Below, one piece after another: positions 1 to 7,895 of a stretch of DNA of 64,000 nucleotides; the first letter of the stretch is position 1, and the number at the start of each line of letters is the position of its first letter. This DNA comes from Paenibacillus ehimensis NBRC 15659. Its GTDB lineage: Bacteria > Bacillota > Bacilli > Paenibacillales > NBRC-103111. The stretch lies in the NCBI RefSeq assembly GCF_004000785.1, contig NZ_BILX01000019.1, positions 1-64,000 on the forward strand, given 5' to 3'. The translations under genes were made by a program, and so were the position numbers. The notes below the pieces were generated by a model. The model made no database searches, was not told the DNA's origin, and was given only the letters and a program-made list of their open reading frames with translations.

Positions 1-672
1 CTCGCCCGCCGCTTTCAGCAGCTCGAAGTTTTGCATATTGCGCGCGCCGATCTGAATGACGTCGATATACTCGCATGCCAGTTCCACATGAGCGGGATCA
101 ACGATTTCGCTGATCGTTTTCAGATCGAATTCGCCGCCGACTTCCTTCAATATTTTAAGCCCCTCGATGCCCAGCCCTTGAAAATCGTAAGGAGAGGTTC
201 TCGGCTTGAACGCCCCTCCGCGCAGCACGGTAATCCCCGCCTGCTTCAGCGCCGCGGCTACCGTCCGCGTCTGATCGTAGCTCTCCACGGAGCAAGGTCC
301 CGCAATCAGAACGGGATGGCCTCCGCCAACCTTCACATCGTCCCCCAACGTAACGACGGTATCTTCCTTTTGCTTCTTCCGGCTGACCAGAAGCTGCTTC
401 TTATGATCGGTGACCTGAAGATTCAGCGAAGCCTGGAAAATTTGCTTGAACAGGTGCCGGATCGTATCGTCGGTGAAAGGTCCCTTATTGCTGGCTACCA
501 GCTCCGTCAGCATTTGCTTCTCCCGCACGGGGTCGAATTTCGGAATGCCCTGCTTCTCCTTGATGTTTCCAATTTCTTGGGCAATCTTGGCGCGTTCCGA
601 CAACAGCTCCAGAAGCTGGCGGTTCGTTTCGTCCAATCTTTGGCGTAAAGGCTCTAAACTCGGTTGGTTCAT
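1..672 (-). CDS. aroA: Bifunctional chorismate mutase / DAHP synthase (N-terminal part, cut by window edge)
   Basis: This is the first enzyme of the shikimate pathway: DAHP synthase condenses phosphoenolpyruvate and erythrose-4-phosphate, and the fused AroQ-type chorismate mutase domain serves as catalytic and allosteric domain. Residues about 5-85 are a helical AroQ domain ([16 protein letters not shown]). The KDOPS-like DAHP synthase part starts near residue 115 with [11 protein letters not shown] and continues with [16 protein letters not shown]. The 224 codons seen are about two thirds of the usual 360 residues; the rest lies left of the window. ATG at 672 follows AAGGAG at a good distance. 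A T-box leader sits directly upstream, so expression should follow charging of an aromatic amino acid tRNA. The symbol follows B. subtilis usage. Confidence 0.93.
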   Translation of the reverse strand, partial: MNQPSLEPLRQRLDETNRQLLELLSERAKIAQEIGNIKEKQGIPKFDPVREKQMLTELVASNKGPFTDDTIRHLFKQIFQASLNLQVTDHKKQLLVSRKKQKEDTVVTLGDDVKVGGGHPVLIAGPCSVESYDQTRTVAAALKQAGITVLRGGAFKPRTSPYDFQGLGIEGLKILKEVGGEFDLKTISEIVDPAHVELACEYIDVIQIGARNMQNFELLKAAGE

Positions 673-1019
673 TTCTCATCCGCTCCTTGAATTGTTTTTG
701 TTGGAACATAAAAAAGGCCCCCCGTCGCAAGGGACGAGGAGCCGTGGTACCACCCTTATTAGAAGTGCTCTCCCTTCGCGGACGAACCGGAGTGCTCTTC
801 TCACTTTCCATCCTTTAACGCAGGACTTACGGGAAACCCTACCAAGAAGCCTTATCCATGATCGATTCAGGCCGCTTATCAGGCACCAGCTCGGGAGTGA
901 ACTTCAGCGCAGTGCTCCATCGGGTGCTCTCAGTCGCCGGCACACCGTCCCTGGTAAGAAGCGTTCTTCGCTTACTCTCTCCTTCATTGCTTGTCAGAAC
1001 ATTCAGTTGATTTAGTTAA
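673..1019 (-). promoter_or_regulatory. T-box riboswitch leader, probably tRNA-Phe specific
   Basis: The minus strand carries the canonical T-box AGGGTGGTACCACGG (about 741-755) upstream of a terminator. The stem I side contains an AGTA-type bulge (GAGAGTAAGCG) and a specifier-like loop GAAGTTCACTCC near 897-908, in which TTC followed by A would be the specifier for Phe. Such leaders antiterminate when uncharged tRNA binds. The T-box call is firm; the specifier was assigned by eye and Tyr or Trp is not formally excluded. Confidence 0.9.
709..743 (-). terminator. T-box intrinsic terminator
   Basis: On the minus strand GGCTCCTCGTC pairs with GACGGGGGGCC (11 pairs with G-U wobbles, small loop) and is followed by a run of T. 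The 5' arm overlaps the end of the T-box sequence, so the terminator and antiterminator are mutually exclusive, as expected for this riboswitch class. Confidence 0.88.
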
Positions 1020-1024
1020 GATGC

Positions 1025-1054
1025 ATTGTATAACGAAACAAGTATGAAATACAA
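1025..1054 (-). promoter_or_regulatory. Probable sigma-A promoter of the T-box/aroA unit
   Basis: On the minus strand TTGTAT (1049-1054) and TATACA/TACAAT (1025-1032) are separated by 16-18 bases. This places the transcript start just before the first T-box leader stem. Confidence 0.55.
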
Positions 1055-1176
1055 GAGCATGATTTAAAGCATCTTTGCTTTATAGCGGCGAAGTATTTTT
1101 TAGTTGTATCAAGCGGAACTTCCGGCTTATTGCGTGGGGTTGCGCGAATTCCGTTTAAAAATTGCAGGAAAAGGCA

Positions 1177-1219
1177 TTGACATTCCGATTGAATATAAGT
1201 AGTATTATGGAATACTACT
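1177..1219 (+). promoter_or_regulatory. Promoter with overlapping palindromic operator
   Basis: TTGACA (1177-1182), a 17-base spacer and TAGTAT (1200-1205) form a strong promoter. The -10 lies inside the inverted repeat AGTAGTATT-N4-AATACTACT (1198-1219), so a bound repressor would block RNA polymerase. A second copy of the same palindrome lies at 1305-1328. Confidence 0.7.
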
Positions 1220-1240
1220 ACGGACAAAGGAGGCATTTAC

Positions 1241-1261
1241 ATGGCACCCGCCATATTTTAA
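1241..1261 (+). CDS. Possible 6-codon leader peptide
   Basis: ATG at 1241 follows an excellent AAAGGAGG site (1226-1233) and encodes only MAPAIF before TAA. It lies between the promoter and the efflux gene. It could be a leader peptide for translational attenuation, or the remnant of a lost gene whose start signals survive. No function can be assigned from sequence. Confidence 0.35.
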   Translation: MAPAIF

Positions 1262-1304
1262 ATTTTTATTAAGCAGCCCTTTATCGCTTTTTTCGCCCTA
1301 TTAA

Positions 1305-1328
1305 TAGTAGTATTTTTAAATACTACTA
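1305..1328 (+). promoter_or_regulatory. Second palindromic operator upstream of the MFS gene
   Basis: TAGTAGTATTT-TT-AAATACTACTA is a perfect 11-base inverted repeat that contains the same TAGTAGTAT half-site as the promoter operator about 107 bases upstream. It lies 25 bases before the MFS start codon. A pair of sites would allow looping or cooperative binding of a dimeric repressor that is not encoded next to it. Confidence 0.65.
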
Positions 1329-1353
1329 AATTCACTTCAAAGGAGATTCATCT

Positions 1354-2787
1354 ATGAGTCAGGCAAATGTTAGTGCTTCCCAACCGTTGGAAGCCAAAAG
1401 ATGGTGGGCGTTGTCCGTTTTGCTGCTTGGCACGTTCATGGTTATTCTCGATTCGTTTATTGTCAATGTCGCCATCCCGTCGATCCAAAGCCAGCTTCAA
1501 GCCTCGTCTACCCAAATCCAGTTTATCGTTGCCGCGTACGTTCTCAGCTATGCGGTGCTGCTGATTCCGGGGGCGCGGATCGGCGATTGGATCGGCAGGA
1601 AAAAAAGCTTCATTCTCGGCATGATCGTGTTCGTCGCGGCATCGGCTTTGTGCGGTATCGCGACGGGCGCGCCGTTCCTGATTTTTGCGCGCGTGATTCA
1701 AGGGATCGGCGCAGCGATCCTGATCCCGCAGGTGCTGTCCATTATCCATGTCATCTTCCCTCTGGAAGAGAAAGGCAAAGCGATCGGTCTGTACGGTGCG
1801 GTCAGCGGTCTGGGATTAATCGCCGGACAAATCGTCGGCGGCCTGCTGCTCCACTTCGATGCGCTCGGACTGGGATGGCGCAGCGTCTTTTTGATCAACA
1901 TTCCGATCGGCCTGCTGGCCGTTCTGCTGATCATTCCTCTCGTTCGGGAAAACCGTTCCAGCGAGAAAAAGAACATCGACGTATGGGGAATCGTCCTCCT
2001 GACGTGCAGCCTGCTCTTGTGCATTTATCCTATGGTCATCGGAAGGGAAGCCGGCTGGCCCCTTTGGGTATATGCCTGCTTTCTGGGAGGGCTAGCGTTT
2101 CTTCTCGTGTTCGTTTGGCATGAGAAAAAGCTGCTTCGCAACGGGAAATCCCCGCTCATCCCGGTGGCTATCTTCCAGGAGAGATCGTTTACCGTCGGCG
2201 TTTTGGCGCTCATCGCTTTCCAATTAGGGAATTCGGGCTTTTTTCTCACCGTCTCGATCACGCTGCAGGATGGGCTGATGCTGTCTCCGATGCAATCCGC
2301 CGCGGCCTTTATGCCGATCGGCATTGCGTTCTTCGCCGCTTCCCTGCTGGCTCCGAAATGGCTGAATCGCGCAGGGACGGCCGTTCTGAAGTGGGGCGCA
2401 TGGCTCATGGCCGCCGGTTATGCCGCCGTCATCTGGTTCATCTGCGCGGGTGGCGCGTCGCTTGATTGGCTGCCGCTGCTGATTCCGTTTCTGCTTATCG
2501 GATTGGGTCAAGGACTCGTCGCGTCCCCTTTGATGAAGACGATCTTGTCGGGCATTCACAGCCAATATGCGGGCTCCGCCTCCGGCGTGCTCACGACCTG
2601 CATGCAAACCGCCAACGTTCTCGGGGTCGCGGTCATCGGCACGATTTTCTTCTCCTTCTTGACCGGACACGGCACAGAGCCGTACCTGCACGCCTTCGTG
2701 ATCGCGCTCGCGTGCAGCATTGCCTTAAGCATCGTGACGTTCTTTTTCATTCTGGGTTTACAAAACCGGCAAAAGGCGGCCGCATGA
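1354..2787 (+). CDS. MFS drug:H+ antiporter, DHA2 (EmrB/QacA) type
   Basis: The 477-residue protein is an inner-membrane multidrug exporter candidate of the 14-helix DHA2 group. Visible features are the first helix with LDSFIVNVAIPSIQ, the motif A-like loop ARIGDWIGRKKSF near residue 80, and a motif C-like GLGLIAGQIVGG segment. The length fits the family. ATG 1354 follows AAAGGAG. The gene stands alone behind a strong promoter with twin TAGTAGTAT palindromes, so it looks inducible. The substrate cannot be told from sequence. The following gene starts about 50 bases downstream with its own ribosome site and may be cotranscribed. Confidence 0.88.
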   Translation: MSQANVSASQPLEAKRWWALSVLLLGTFMVILDSFIVNVAIPSIQSQLQASSTQIQFIVAAYVLSYAVLLIPGARIGDWIGRKKSFILGMIVFVAASALCGIATGAPFLIFARVIQGIGAAILIPQVLSIIHVIFPLEEKGKAIGLYGAVSGLGLIAGQIVGGLLLHFDALGLGWRSVFLINIPIGLLAVLLIIPLVRENRSSEKKNIDVWGIVLLTCSLLLCIYPMVIGREAGWPLWVYACFLGGLAFLLVFVWHEKKLLRNGKSPLIPVAIFQERSFTVGVLALIAFQLGNSGFFLTVSITLQDGLMLSPMQSAAAFMPIGIAFFAASLLAPKWLNRAGTAVLKWGAWLMAAGYAAVIWFICAGGASLDWLPLLIPFLLIGLGQGLVASPLMKTILSGIHSQYAGSASGVLTTCMQTANVLGVAVIGTIFFSFLTGHGTEPYLHAFVIALACSIALSIVTFFFILGLQNRQKAAA

Positions 2788-2838
2788 TAGCCGTTTTTGA
2801 CCGGCAGCTTTTGATCATATCTAAGGAGATGGAAGACT

Positions 2839-3636
2839 GTGGTACAAGTGAATGTAAACGAATTGCAGGAGTTATTCGCCGGCCTCGGAGAGCAGTTAAA
2901 GCAGAAGTATAACCACCGCACGGCTCCCCGCAACCGCGAAGAAATGTTCGCCAGATTCTCGGAAGCCAACGTCTGGGCCACCGGACAACTCACACCGGTG
3001 CTGCAGCGAAAATACCCGGATATTCAATGGTCCTATGCCGATATTGATCCGGAGCTGCAGCATACCGCTTCGGCATCCAAGCAGGCGTATTGGGTGCTGG
3101 ACCCGGTAGACGGAGGCGTTCATTTGCATCAAGGGTTCAGCTCTTGGTCGATGGCCCTGTGCCTGATGGAGGACGGGGAGCCTGTCTTCTCGCTCGTCTA
3201 CGACCCTAACCGGCGCGAATTGTTCCACGCCGCCCGCGGGCAAGGCGCGTTCCTGAACGGAACCCGCATCCGGGTCGGGGAGAAGTCCGCGCTGCACGAC
3301 GCCTTCTTGGTAACGGCCCCCCCTTCTTTGCCGGATGAAGAACCGTTAACCGCACAGCTCGCCGCCGACGGGATCAGCAAGCTGCTTCCGCGCGTATTCG
3401 GAGTTCGTATGCTGGGCTCCGTCGCGCTTCAACTGGCCTATGTAGCCAGCGGAAAAATGGACGGGTATTGGGAATTCGGCGATGATTCCTACGACCGGAT
3501 GGCCGGAGCCCTGCTCGTCCGGGAAGCCGGGGGGATCGTTACGGATATCCGGGGCGAATCGTTTACCGTGGGCTCTTCGGGCATTATTGCCGGCAATGCG
3601 GCGATGCATGCCGCCATTCGGCATACGCTGGGTTAA
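2839..3636 (+). CDS. Inositol monophosphatase family protein (divergent)
   Basis: The 265-residue protein has the fold signatures of Mg-dependent inositol-monophosphatase-like phosphatases: WVLDPVDGG near residue 90 (usual form DPIDGT) and SYDRMAGALLVREAGG near 220 (usual form WDxAAGxLLxxEAGG). The usual Thr of DPIDGT is Gly and I cannot find the upstream GEE metal-binding motif, so substrate or activity may differ from IMPase; CysQ-like or fructose-bisphosphatase-like roles are open. GTG at 2839 is chosen because TAAGGAGATGG lies at the right distance. It follows the MFS gene closely. Confidence 0.75.
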   Translation: MVQVNVNELQELFAGLGEQLKQKYNHRTAPRNREEMFARFSEANVWATGQLTPVLQRKYPDIQWSYADIDPELQHTASASKQAYWVLDPVDGGVHLHQGFSSWSMALCLMEDGEPVFSLVYDPNRRELFHAARGQGAFLNGTRIRVGEKSALHDAFLVTAPPSLPDEEPLTAQLAADGISKLLPRVFGVRMLGSVALQLAYVASGKMDGYWEFGDDSYDRMAGALLVREAGGIVTDIRGESFTVGSSGIIAGNAAMHAAIRHTLG

Positions 3637-3644
3637 CAAACGCT

Positions 3645-3998
3645 TCACCTGCCGTGTTCCCCCAGGACACAGCTTTCGAGAGCGGCCCTCATCTTCCCGT
3701 GCACGAAAGCAATAATATGTGCAATATCCTGCTTCGTCGCGCTATCGATGTGGATTCCCATAATCACGACGGCACGATGGCGCAGCTTCGACGCTGCGCT
3801 TTCGGCCAATTCCTTAACCAGCTCCCCTTCCCGGTGCCCGGGCACGGATATCGTCTCCGACCGGACCGCCCCTTCATGCCAGTAAGCGCAAGCGACCGCG
3901 CCCACATGCGCCTCTCCCCCGGTCACCAGAAACACATAATCGTCCCCCGCCCGATATGAATCGATTCGAATCCCGTAGTCGTTACCGTTATTTTCCAT
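3645..3998 (-). CDS. LpdD-like (prenylated flavin chaperone-like) protein
   Basis: The 117-residue protein resembles the small LpdD-type domain found with UbiD-family decarboxylases: a TGGEAHVGAVACAYW segment near residue 25, SVPGHREGELVKELAE and a C-terminal VVIMGIHIDSATKQDI stretch. In characterised systems that protein supports gallate or phenolic acid decarboxylase. No UbiD or UbiX gene is next to it here, so it probably acts alone or with a distant partner. Start ATG 3998 follows GAGGGGGG. It is convergent with the IMPase-like gene, with only 8 bases between the stops. Confidence 0.6.
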   Translation of the reverse strand: MENNGNDYGIRIDSYRAGDDYVFLVTGGEAHVGAVACAYWHEGAVRSETISVPGHREGELVKELAESAASKLRHRAVVIMGIHIDSATKQDIAHIIAFVHGKMRAALESCVLGEHGR

Positions 3999-4099
3999 GT
4001 CCTGCCCCCCTCGGATACATTTACCCTACGCCGTTTCGTCTCGGGAAGCTATGAGCCGAATCACGAAGGAAGGAACAATCCGTCCAGAAACAGGACAGG

Positions 4100-4225
4100 C
4101 TATGAAAACAAAATTCGGATCATGTCAATTAACGGCCGGCCATTCACGAACGGAGCGTGAAGCAGCAAGGTTACGATGGCCGTGGTCATCGCGGCGGCGG
4201 CCAAATTTTCCAACACCTTGATCAT
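4100..4225 (-). CDS. Small hydrophobic protein (41 aa), translationally coupled
   Basis: ATG at 4225 overlaps the TGA stop of the upstream serine hydrolase in an ATGA arrangement and is preceded by GGAGGG. The 41-residue product starts MIKVLENLAAAAMTTAIVTL and contains one likely membrane segment. The four-base overlap and ribosome site argue that it is translated. I do not recognise a family. It may be a small membrane partner of the hydrolase, whose C-terminus is itself membrane-embedded. Confidence 0.45.
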   Translation of the reverse strand: MIKVLENLAAAAMTTAIVTLLLHAPFVNGRPLIDMIRILFS

Positions 4226-5652
4226 CCGCTTACCCTCCTGGAAGCCGGTCTCTTGCTCCCCAAGCTACTGCGGAGGAGCAGAACGGTTTTGATCGCCCCC
4301 ACACCCAACAACACGATGGGGATGAACAAGAGCGCATGGCCCGCGCCGGGAAAAAACAGCGTGACGACCGACCATGGAGCCGGGTCCAGCTTAGGGAAAT
4401 AAATCAATACCGCCAAAGGAAGCAGCACATTCAGGAACAGGATAGACACGGCATGCACGGTTATGCGCAGCGGCGTCGCCTTGAATTTTGTTTTCCAGGT
4501 CCACAAGCTGTAGACGGATCTGACGAGCAAAGCGAGAATGACCGCCATAATCAGATCCAGGATCAGGTACGTCTTCGTATAATCGGGCAGTTCGGCTGCC
4601 GAGCGTTCCTGACCGTGAACAATTCCGTTCAGTCCCGAGGCGATGCTGTCGTAGGAAGAGAGAAAATCGTAGGCGTTGATCAGCAGGACAATGCCGTAAT
4701 CCCCATCCATCGCCATAAACGAATACGTATTCTCCGTAATGCCGTTATGAAAAATGACGCTGTTGTTGACGCTCCACCCCATGCCGTAAAATAACCCGTC
4801 TGCGATCGGCGCCACCGGCTCGTGCATTTGCCGGACGCCTTGCTCGGACAAGACGGTTCTGGCTTGGAAACGGCCTCCGTTCAGCTGAGCGATCAAGTAA
4901 TTCGCCATGTCTTCGGCGCTGGAGATCAAGTAGCCTGACGCGACGGTCGCCTCGTGATTCCATTGCTTGGTTGGGACCATATAGCCGAAAACGGGCTGAT
5001 AGCCGGTTGCCAGACCGTCGCTTCGGGCTGGATCCGGGGCGGCGTAGCTGTGGTTCATCGCCAGCGGCTTAAAAATATGGTCGCTCACATATTGGGCATA
5101 CGGTTTCCCGGAGACCGCTTGGACGATCCCGCTAAGAATATTGTAGTTGACGTTCGAATATTCATACCCGGAGCCTGCGGGCCTGGCAAGCGGCGTATTT
5201 TTCAGGTCCCGGATATGCTGTTCGATCGACTTGTCTCCTTCTACCATTCCTTTGCGCCCGGTATAGATGGAAAATCCGCTGGTTTGATTCAATAAGTGCC
5301 GTACGGTTATTTGGGAAGAGGCTGCCTCATCGGCGGTTCGAAAATATGGCAGATACCGCTGCACCGGCGCATCAAGCTCAATCTTCCCGGCCTCCGCCAG
5401 CTGCATGACCGCGAGAGCGGTGAACGATTTGCTGGTGGAACCGAGGACAAAAGGCGTCTGCGGCGTGACGGGCGCTTGATCCGGGCCGGAGATGCCGTAG
5501 CCCTTCAGGTAGACGGTCCGGTCGCCCTTGACGATCGCCAAGGCCGCGCCCGGAATGTGAAGCCTGTCCATGGCCGCTTCGACATAGGCATCGATTTTGG
5601 CAGGATCGATCTGAAACGTTTTCGCTTCGGCCTTGGCCGATAGCGGGGACAC
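4222..5652 (-). CDS. Serine hydrolase, beta-lactamase/PBP4* family, with C-terminal membrane segments
   Basis: This is a class C beta-lactamase-fold serine hydrolase (penicillin-binding or esterase type). The SxxK nucleophile motif is VLGSTSKSF (S72, K75), followed by the YSN motif in YEYSNVNYN and an HNG motif in FHNGITENT. After about residue 360 come three hydrophobic helices (DLIMAVILALLVRSVYSLW onward). The reading frame continues upstream through a complete signal peptide that is broken by a TAA at 5671-5673. Translation of the catalytic domain would therefore have to begin at the GTG shown (no clear ribosome site), giving a cytoplasmic protein, or the gene is inactive. It follows the BceAB-like transporter. 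Confidence 0.8.
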   Translation of the reverse strand: MSPLSAKAEAKTFQIDPAKIDAYVEAAMDRLHIPGAALAIVKGDRTVYLKGYGISGPDQAPVTPQTPFVLGSTSKSFTALAVMQLAEAGKIELDAPVQRYLPYFRTADEAASSQITVRHLLNQTSGFSIYTGRKGMVEGDKSIEQHIRDLKNTPLARPAGSGYEYSNVNYNILSGIVQAVSGKPYAQYVSDHIFKPLAMNHSYAAPDPARSDGLATGYQPVFGYMVPTKQWNHEATVASGYLISSAEDMANYLIAQLNGGRFQARTVLSEQGVRQMHEPVAPIADGLFYGMGWSVNNSVIFHNGITENTYSFMAMDGDYGIVLLINAYDFLSSYDSIASGLNGIVHGQERSAAELPDYTKTYLILDLIMAVILALLVRSVYSLWTWKTKFKATPLRITVHAVSILFLNVLLPLAVLIYFPKLDPAPWSVVTLFFPGAGHALLFIPIVLLGVGAIKTVLLLRSSLGSKRPASRRVSG

Positions 5653-5718
5653 GACCCATCCAACAACAATTTACATTAAAAGAAATATATGGTTTGTTTT
5701 TGCGCAAAAAATTTTCAT
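5653..5718 (-). pseudogene. Interrupted signal-peptide start of the serine hydrolase
   Basis: ATG 5718 has a proper ribosome site (AAGGAGAG) and encodes MKIFCAKTNHIFLLM, then TAA (5671-5673), then in the same frame IVVGWVVSPLSAKAEA and the mature hydrolase. Together this reads as one signal peptide with a charged start, a hydrophobic core and an AKA-type cleavage site. A single nonsense codon in the core would prevent export. A sequencing error at this codon is the alternative. Confidence 0.75.
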
Positions 5719-5747
5719 TGTCTTCTCTCCTTCTATCTTCGTTCCCT

Positions 5748-7097
5748 TTAAGAAGCTGCGCCGCGCAGCACACGGTTCATATAACCTCTGCAAGCGACGA
5801 CAAAGTAAACCGTCTGCATGGCCATATATACGCCGATGACGACGAACGAATAAAGCCAATTGGATAAATGAAGCAGGTTATCCAATGCCTTCATCGCGAC
5901 CAGCGCGTGGGCAATGCCGATCAGACAGGGCGCGAAGAAAATGACGCCGACCTGCGGAACGACGATTTTGCGGATTTCATCCCCGGTGATGCCGATTCGG
6001 GTCAAAGCCTTGAATTGCGCCCGATCCTCCTGCAGCTCCGTAAACAGCTTGAAATAAATCATGCTCCCGGACGCGATGAAGAACAGCAGGCTGATGAAGA
6101 GGCCGATAAACATCGTTAAGGCGATGACTTCTCTAACATTATCGTATTGCGTCTTCATCTCCTGGTATTGCCCGGCAACCGCAAGCATATACACCGCGCT
6201 CGAAGCCGTTAAAATGACCGCGCTCAAAATCGAGACGATGAACAGCACGCGGGCGTTGTCTTTCATTTTGTAGCCGAGCTGGGCATAGACGAGCATATTC
6301 GTACGATCATAGTAGATGCCGGCGCGCTTCCGGATCAGTCGCAGGAACAGAAAGCTGAACTGTGTAAACAAAAGATACGTGCCAAGGATCACCGTAAGCA
6401 GAATCAGCAGCACCTTCAGATCGAAGTACGACTCGTTCAACGTCAGCGCCAGGCTGTAGCCCGTTCCCAGGCAAACCACCGCAAGCATCGCAAGCCAGCG
6501 CGAATAGACGCGCTGCCCTTTCGGCTTGCGCGAAGCTTTCAGCCGATCGGCGATTTCCGCACGGCTCATGCGCAGCGTCGTCCACAGCGAAATGAGCGTG
6601 AACAGCAGGAAGAACCCCCCGGCCGTTGCCCACACCGCTTGCTGCGGAACGGCAAACGGGATCGTATCGCGCATCCCGAGCAGTACGCCAAGCCCCATAA
6701 AGAACAGCTTGCTGAACAGAATGCCAAGCCCGATGCCCGCTCCGATCGACAGCGCCGCAATCGCCGCGTTCTCGTACAGCACAAGCTTGCGGAGCTGCGC
6801 GCGGGTCATCCCGAACAGCGAGAACAGGCCGAACTCCTGCTGGCGCGTCATCACAAAGGCGGAGTTGGAATACAGCACGAACAGGAACGAGAAGATGACA
6901 ATGACATACTCGCAAAATACCATGCCCTGCCGGACTTTCGCGGCGGCCAGCAGCCGGCCGCTCACCACCTCGGGATGAGCGAGAAACGCGGCATAGATGT
7001 AGAAGATCATGACGGAAAACACGCTGCTCATAAAAAACGCGCCGTACGACCGCCAATTGCCGCGGATATTGCTAAGCGCGAGCGAGCGGAACGTCAT
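5748..7097 (-). CDS. bceB: BceB-like ABC transporter permease lacking the large extracellular domain
   Basis: The protein is an FtsX-like permease of the BceB group, which removes or shields lipid II cycle intermediates from bacitracin-like peptides and signals to the paired kinase. It starts MTFRSLALSNIRGNWRSYGAFF with N-terminal helix, a FALLFGMTR-like cytosolic loop (LFSLFGMTRAQLRKLVLYEN), and ends with EDRAQFKALTRIGITGDEIRKI and two helices. It has only 449 residues, against about 620-660 in the family. The missing part is the roughly 200-residue extracytoplasmic sensory domain, replaced by the short link QYQEMKTQYDNVREVIAL. Start ATG 7097 overlaps the ATPase gene by 26 bases. Confidence 0.82.
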   Translation of the reverse strand: MTFRSLALSNIRGNWRSYGAFFMSSVFSVMIFYIYAAFLAHPEVVSGRLLAAAKVRQGMVFCEYVIVIFSFLFVLYSNSAFVMTRQQEFGLFSLFGMTRAQLRKLVLYENAAIAALSIGAGIGLGILFSKLFFMGLGVLLGMRDTIPFAVPQQAVWATAGGFFLLFTLISLWTTLRMSRAEIADRLKASRKPKGQRVYSRWLAMLAVVCLGTGYSLALTLNESYFDLKVLLILLTVILGTYLLFTQFSFLFLRLIRKRAGIYYDRTNMLVYAQLGYKMKDNARVLFIVSILSAVILTASSAVYMLAVAGQYQEMKTQYDNVREVIALTMFIGLFISLLFFIASGSMIYFKLFTELQEDRAQFKALTRIGITGDEIRKIVVPQVGVIFFAPCLIGIAHALVAMKALDNLLHLSNWLYSFVVIGVYMAMQTVYFVVACRGYMNRVLRGAAS

Positions 7098-7848
7098 CGA
7101 AATTCCCTCCCAGCACGCTGAGCGCGTCCAAAATTTGTTGGAAGAATACTTGCCGGCTCGCACCGCGCCGCAATTCCGAGAACAGCTTGCCGTCTTTAAT
7201 AAACATGATGCGCCGGCAGTAGCTCGCCGAGAAAGGATCGTGCGTGACCATCAGCACGGTCGCATGGAAATGCTCGTTCATCTCTTGGAGCGCATCCATG
7301 ACCTCCTTGGCCGCCTTCGAGTCCAGATTCCCGGTCAGCTCGTCGGCCAGCAGCAAGGACGGCTTGTGAATGAGCGCCCGCGCAATCGCCGCGCGCTGCT
7401 TCTGCCCGCCGGACACCTCATAGGTACGCTTCCCGAGCAGCCCGGCGATTTGCAGCCTTTCGGCAAGCGGCTCCAGCCGCTGCTCGATCAGGTGGGGAGC
7501 CATCCCTTCCAGAACGAGGGGCAAAATCATATTTTCCTTGATCGACAACGTGTCCAGCAGGTTGAAATCCTGAAACACGAAGCCAAGCTCGCGCCGCCGG
7601 AATAACGCCAGCTGCTTATCGCTCAGCGTCGACGGATCAACCCCGTTGATCTCGATGCGCCCGGACGTCGGACGGTCCATCGTTGCCAGCAGATTGAGCA
7701 GCGTCGTCTTCCCGCTCCCCGACGGCCCCATGACGCCGACAAACTCGCCCGCCTCGATGGTCAAATCAATATCCTCCAACGCTTGGTAAATGATATTTCC
7801 AGGGGAGCTGTATGTTTTGCCGAGTCCCTGCGCTCTTAGTACACTCAT
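7072..7848 (-). CDS. bceA: BceA-like ABC transporter ATP-binding protein
   Basis: The 258-residue nucleotide-binding subunit pairs with the overlapping permease. Walker A is GPSGSGKTT near residue 41, the signature is YEVSGGQKQRAAIARAL near 144, Walker B is SLLLADELTGNLD, followed by the H-loop in VTHDPF. The MacB/BceA-type TGNLD box fits peptide-antibiotic resistance transporters. ATG 7848 follows GGAGGAACCGGG. Upstream is a promoter with a BceR-type operator (7896-7960), so the kinase/regulator pair encoded just before it should control it. Confidence 0.9.
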   Translation of the reverse strand: MSVLRAQGLGKTYSSPGNIIYQALEDIDLTIEAGEFVGVMGPSGSGKTTLLNLLATMDRPTSGRIEINGVDPSTLSDKQLALFRRRELGFVFQDFNLLDTLSIKENMILPLVLEGMAPHLIEQRLEPLAERLQIAGLLGKRTYEVSGGQKQRAAIARALIHKPSLLLADELTGNLDSKAAKEVMDALQEMNEHFHATVLMVTHDPFSASYCRRIMFIKDGKLFSELRRGASRQVFFQQILDALSVLGGNFDDVPLARA

Positions 7849-7895
7849 CGTTGCCCGGTTCCTCCTTCGTTGCTGTCTTTGATGTCTATAGCGCT

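Noticed and set aside
446-1015. Plus-strand frame of 189 codons over the T-box region
   Set aside because: The DNA is explained by the T-box leader and the start of the DAHP synthase gene on the minus strand.
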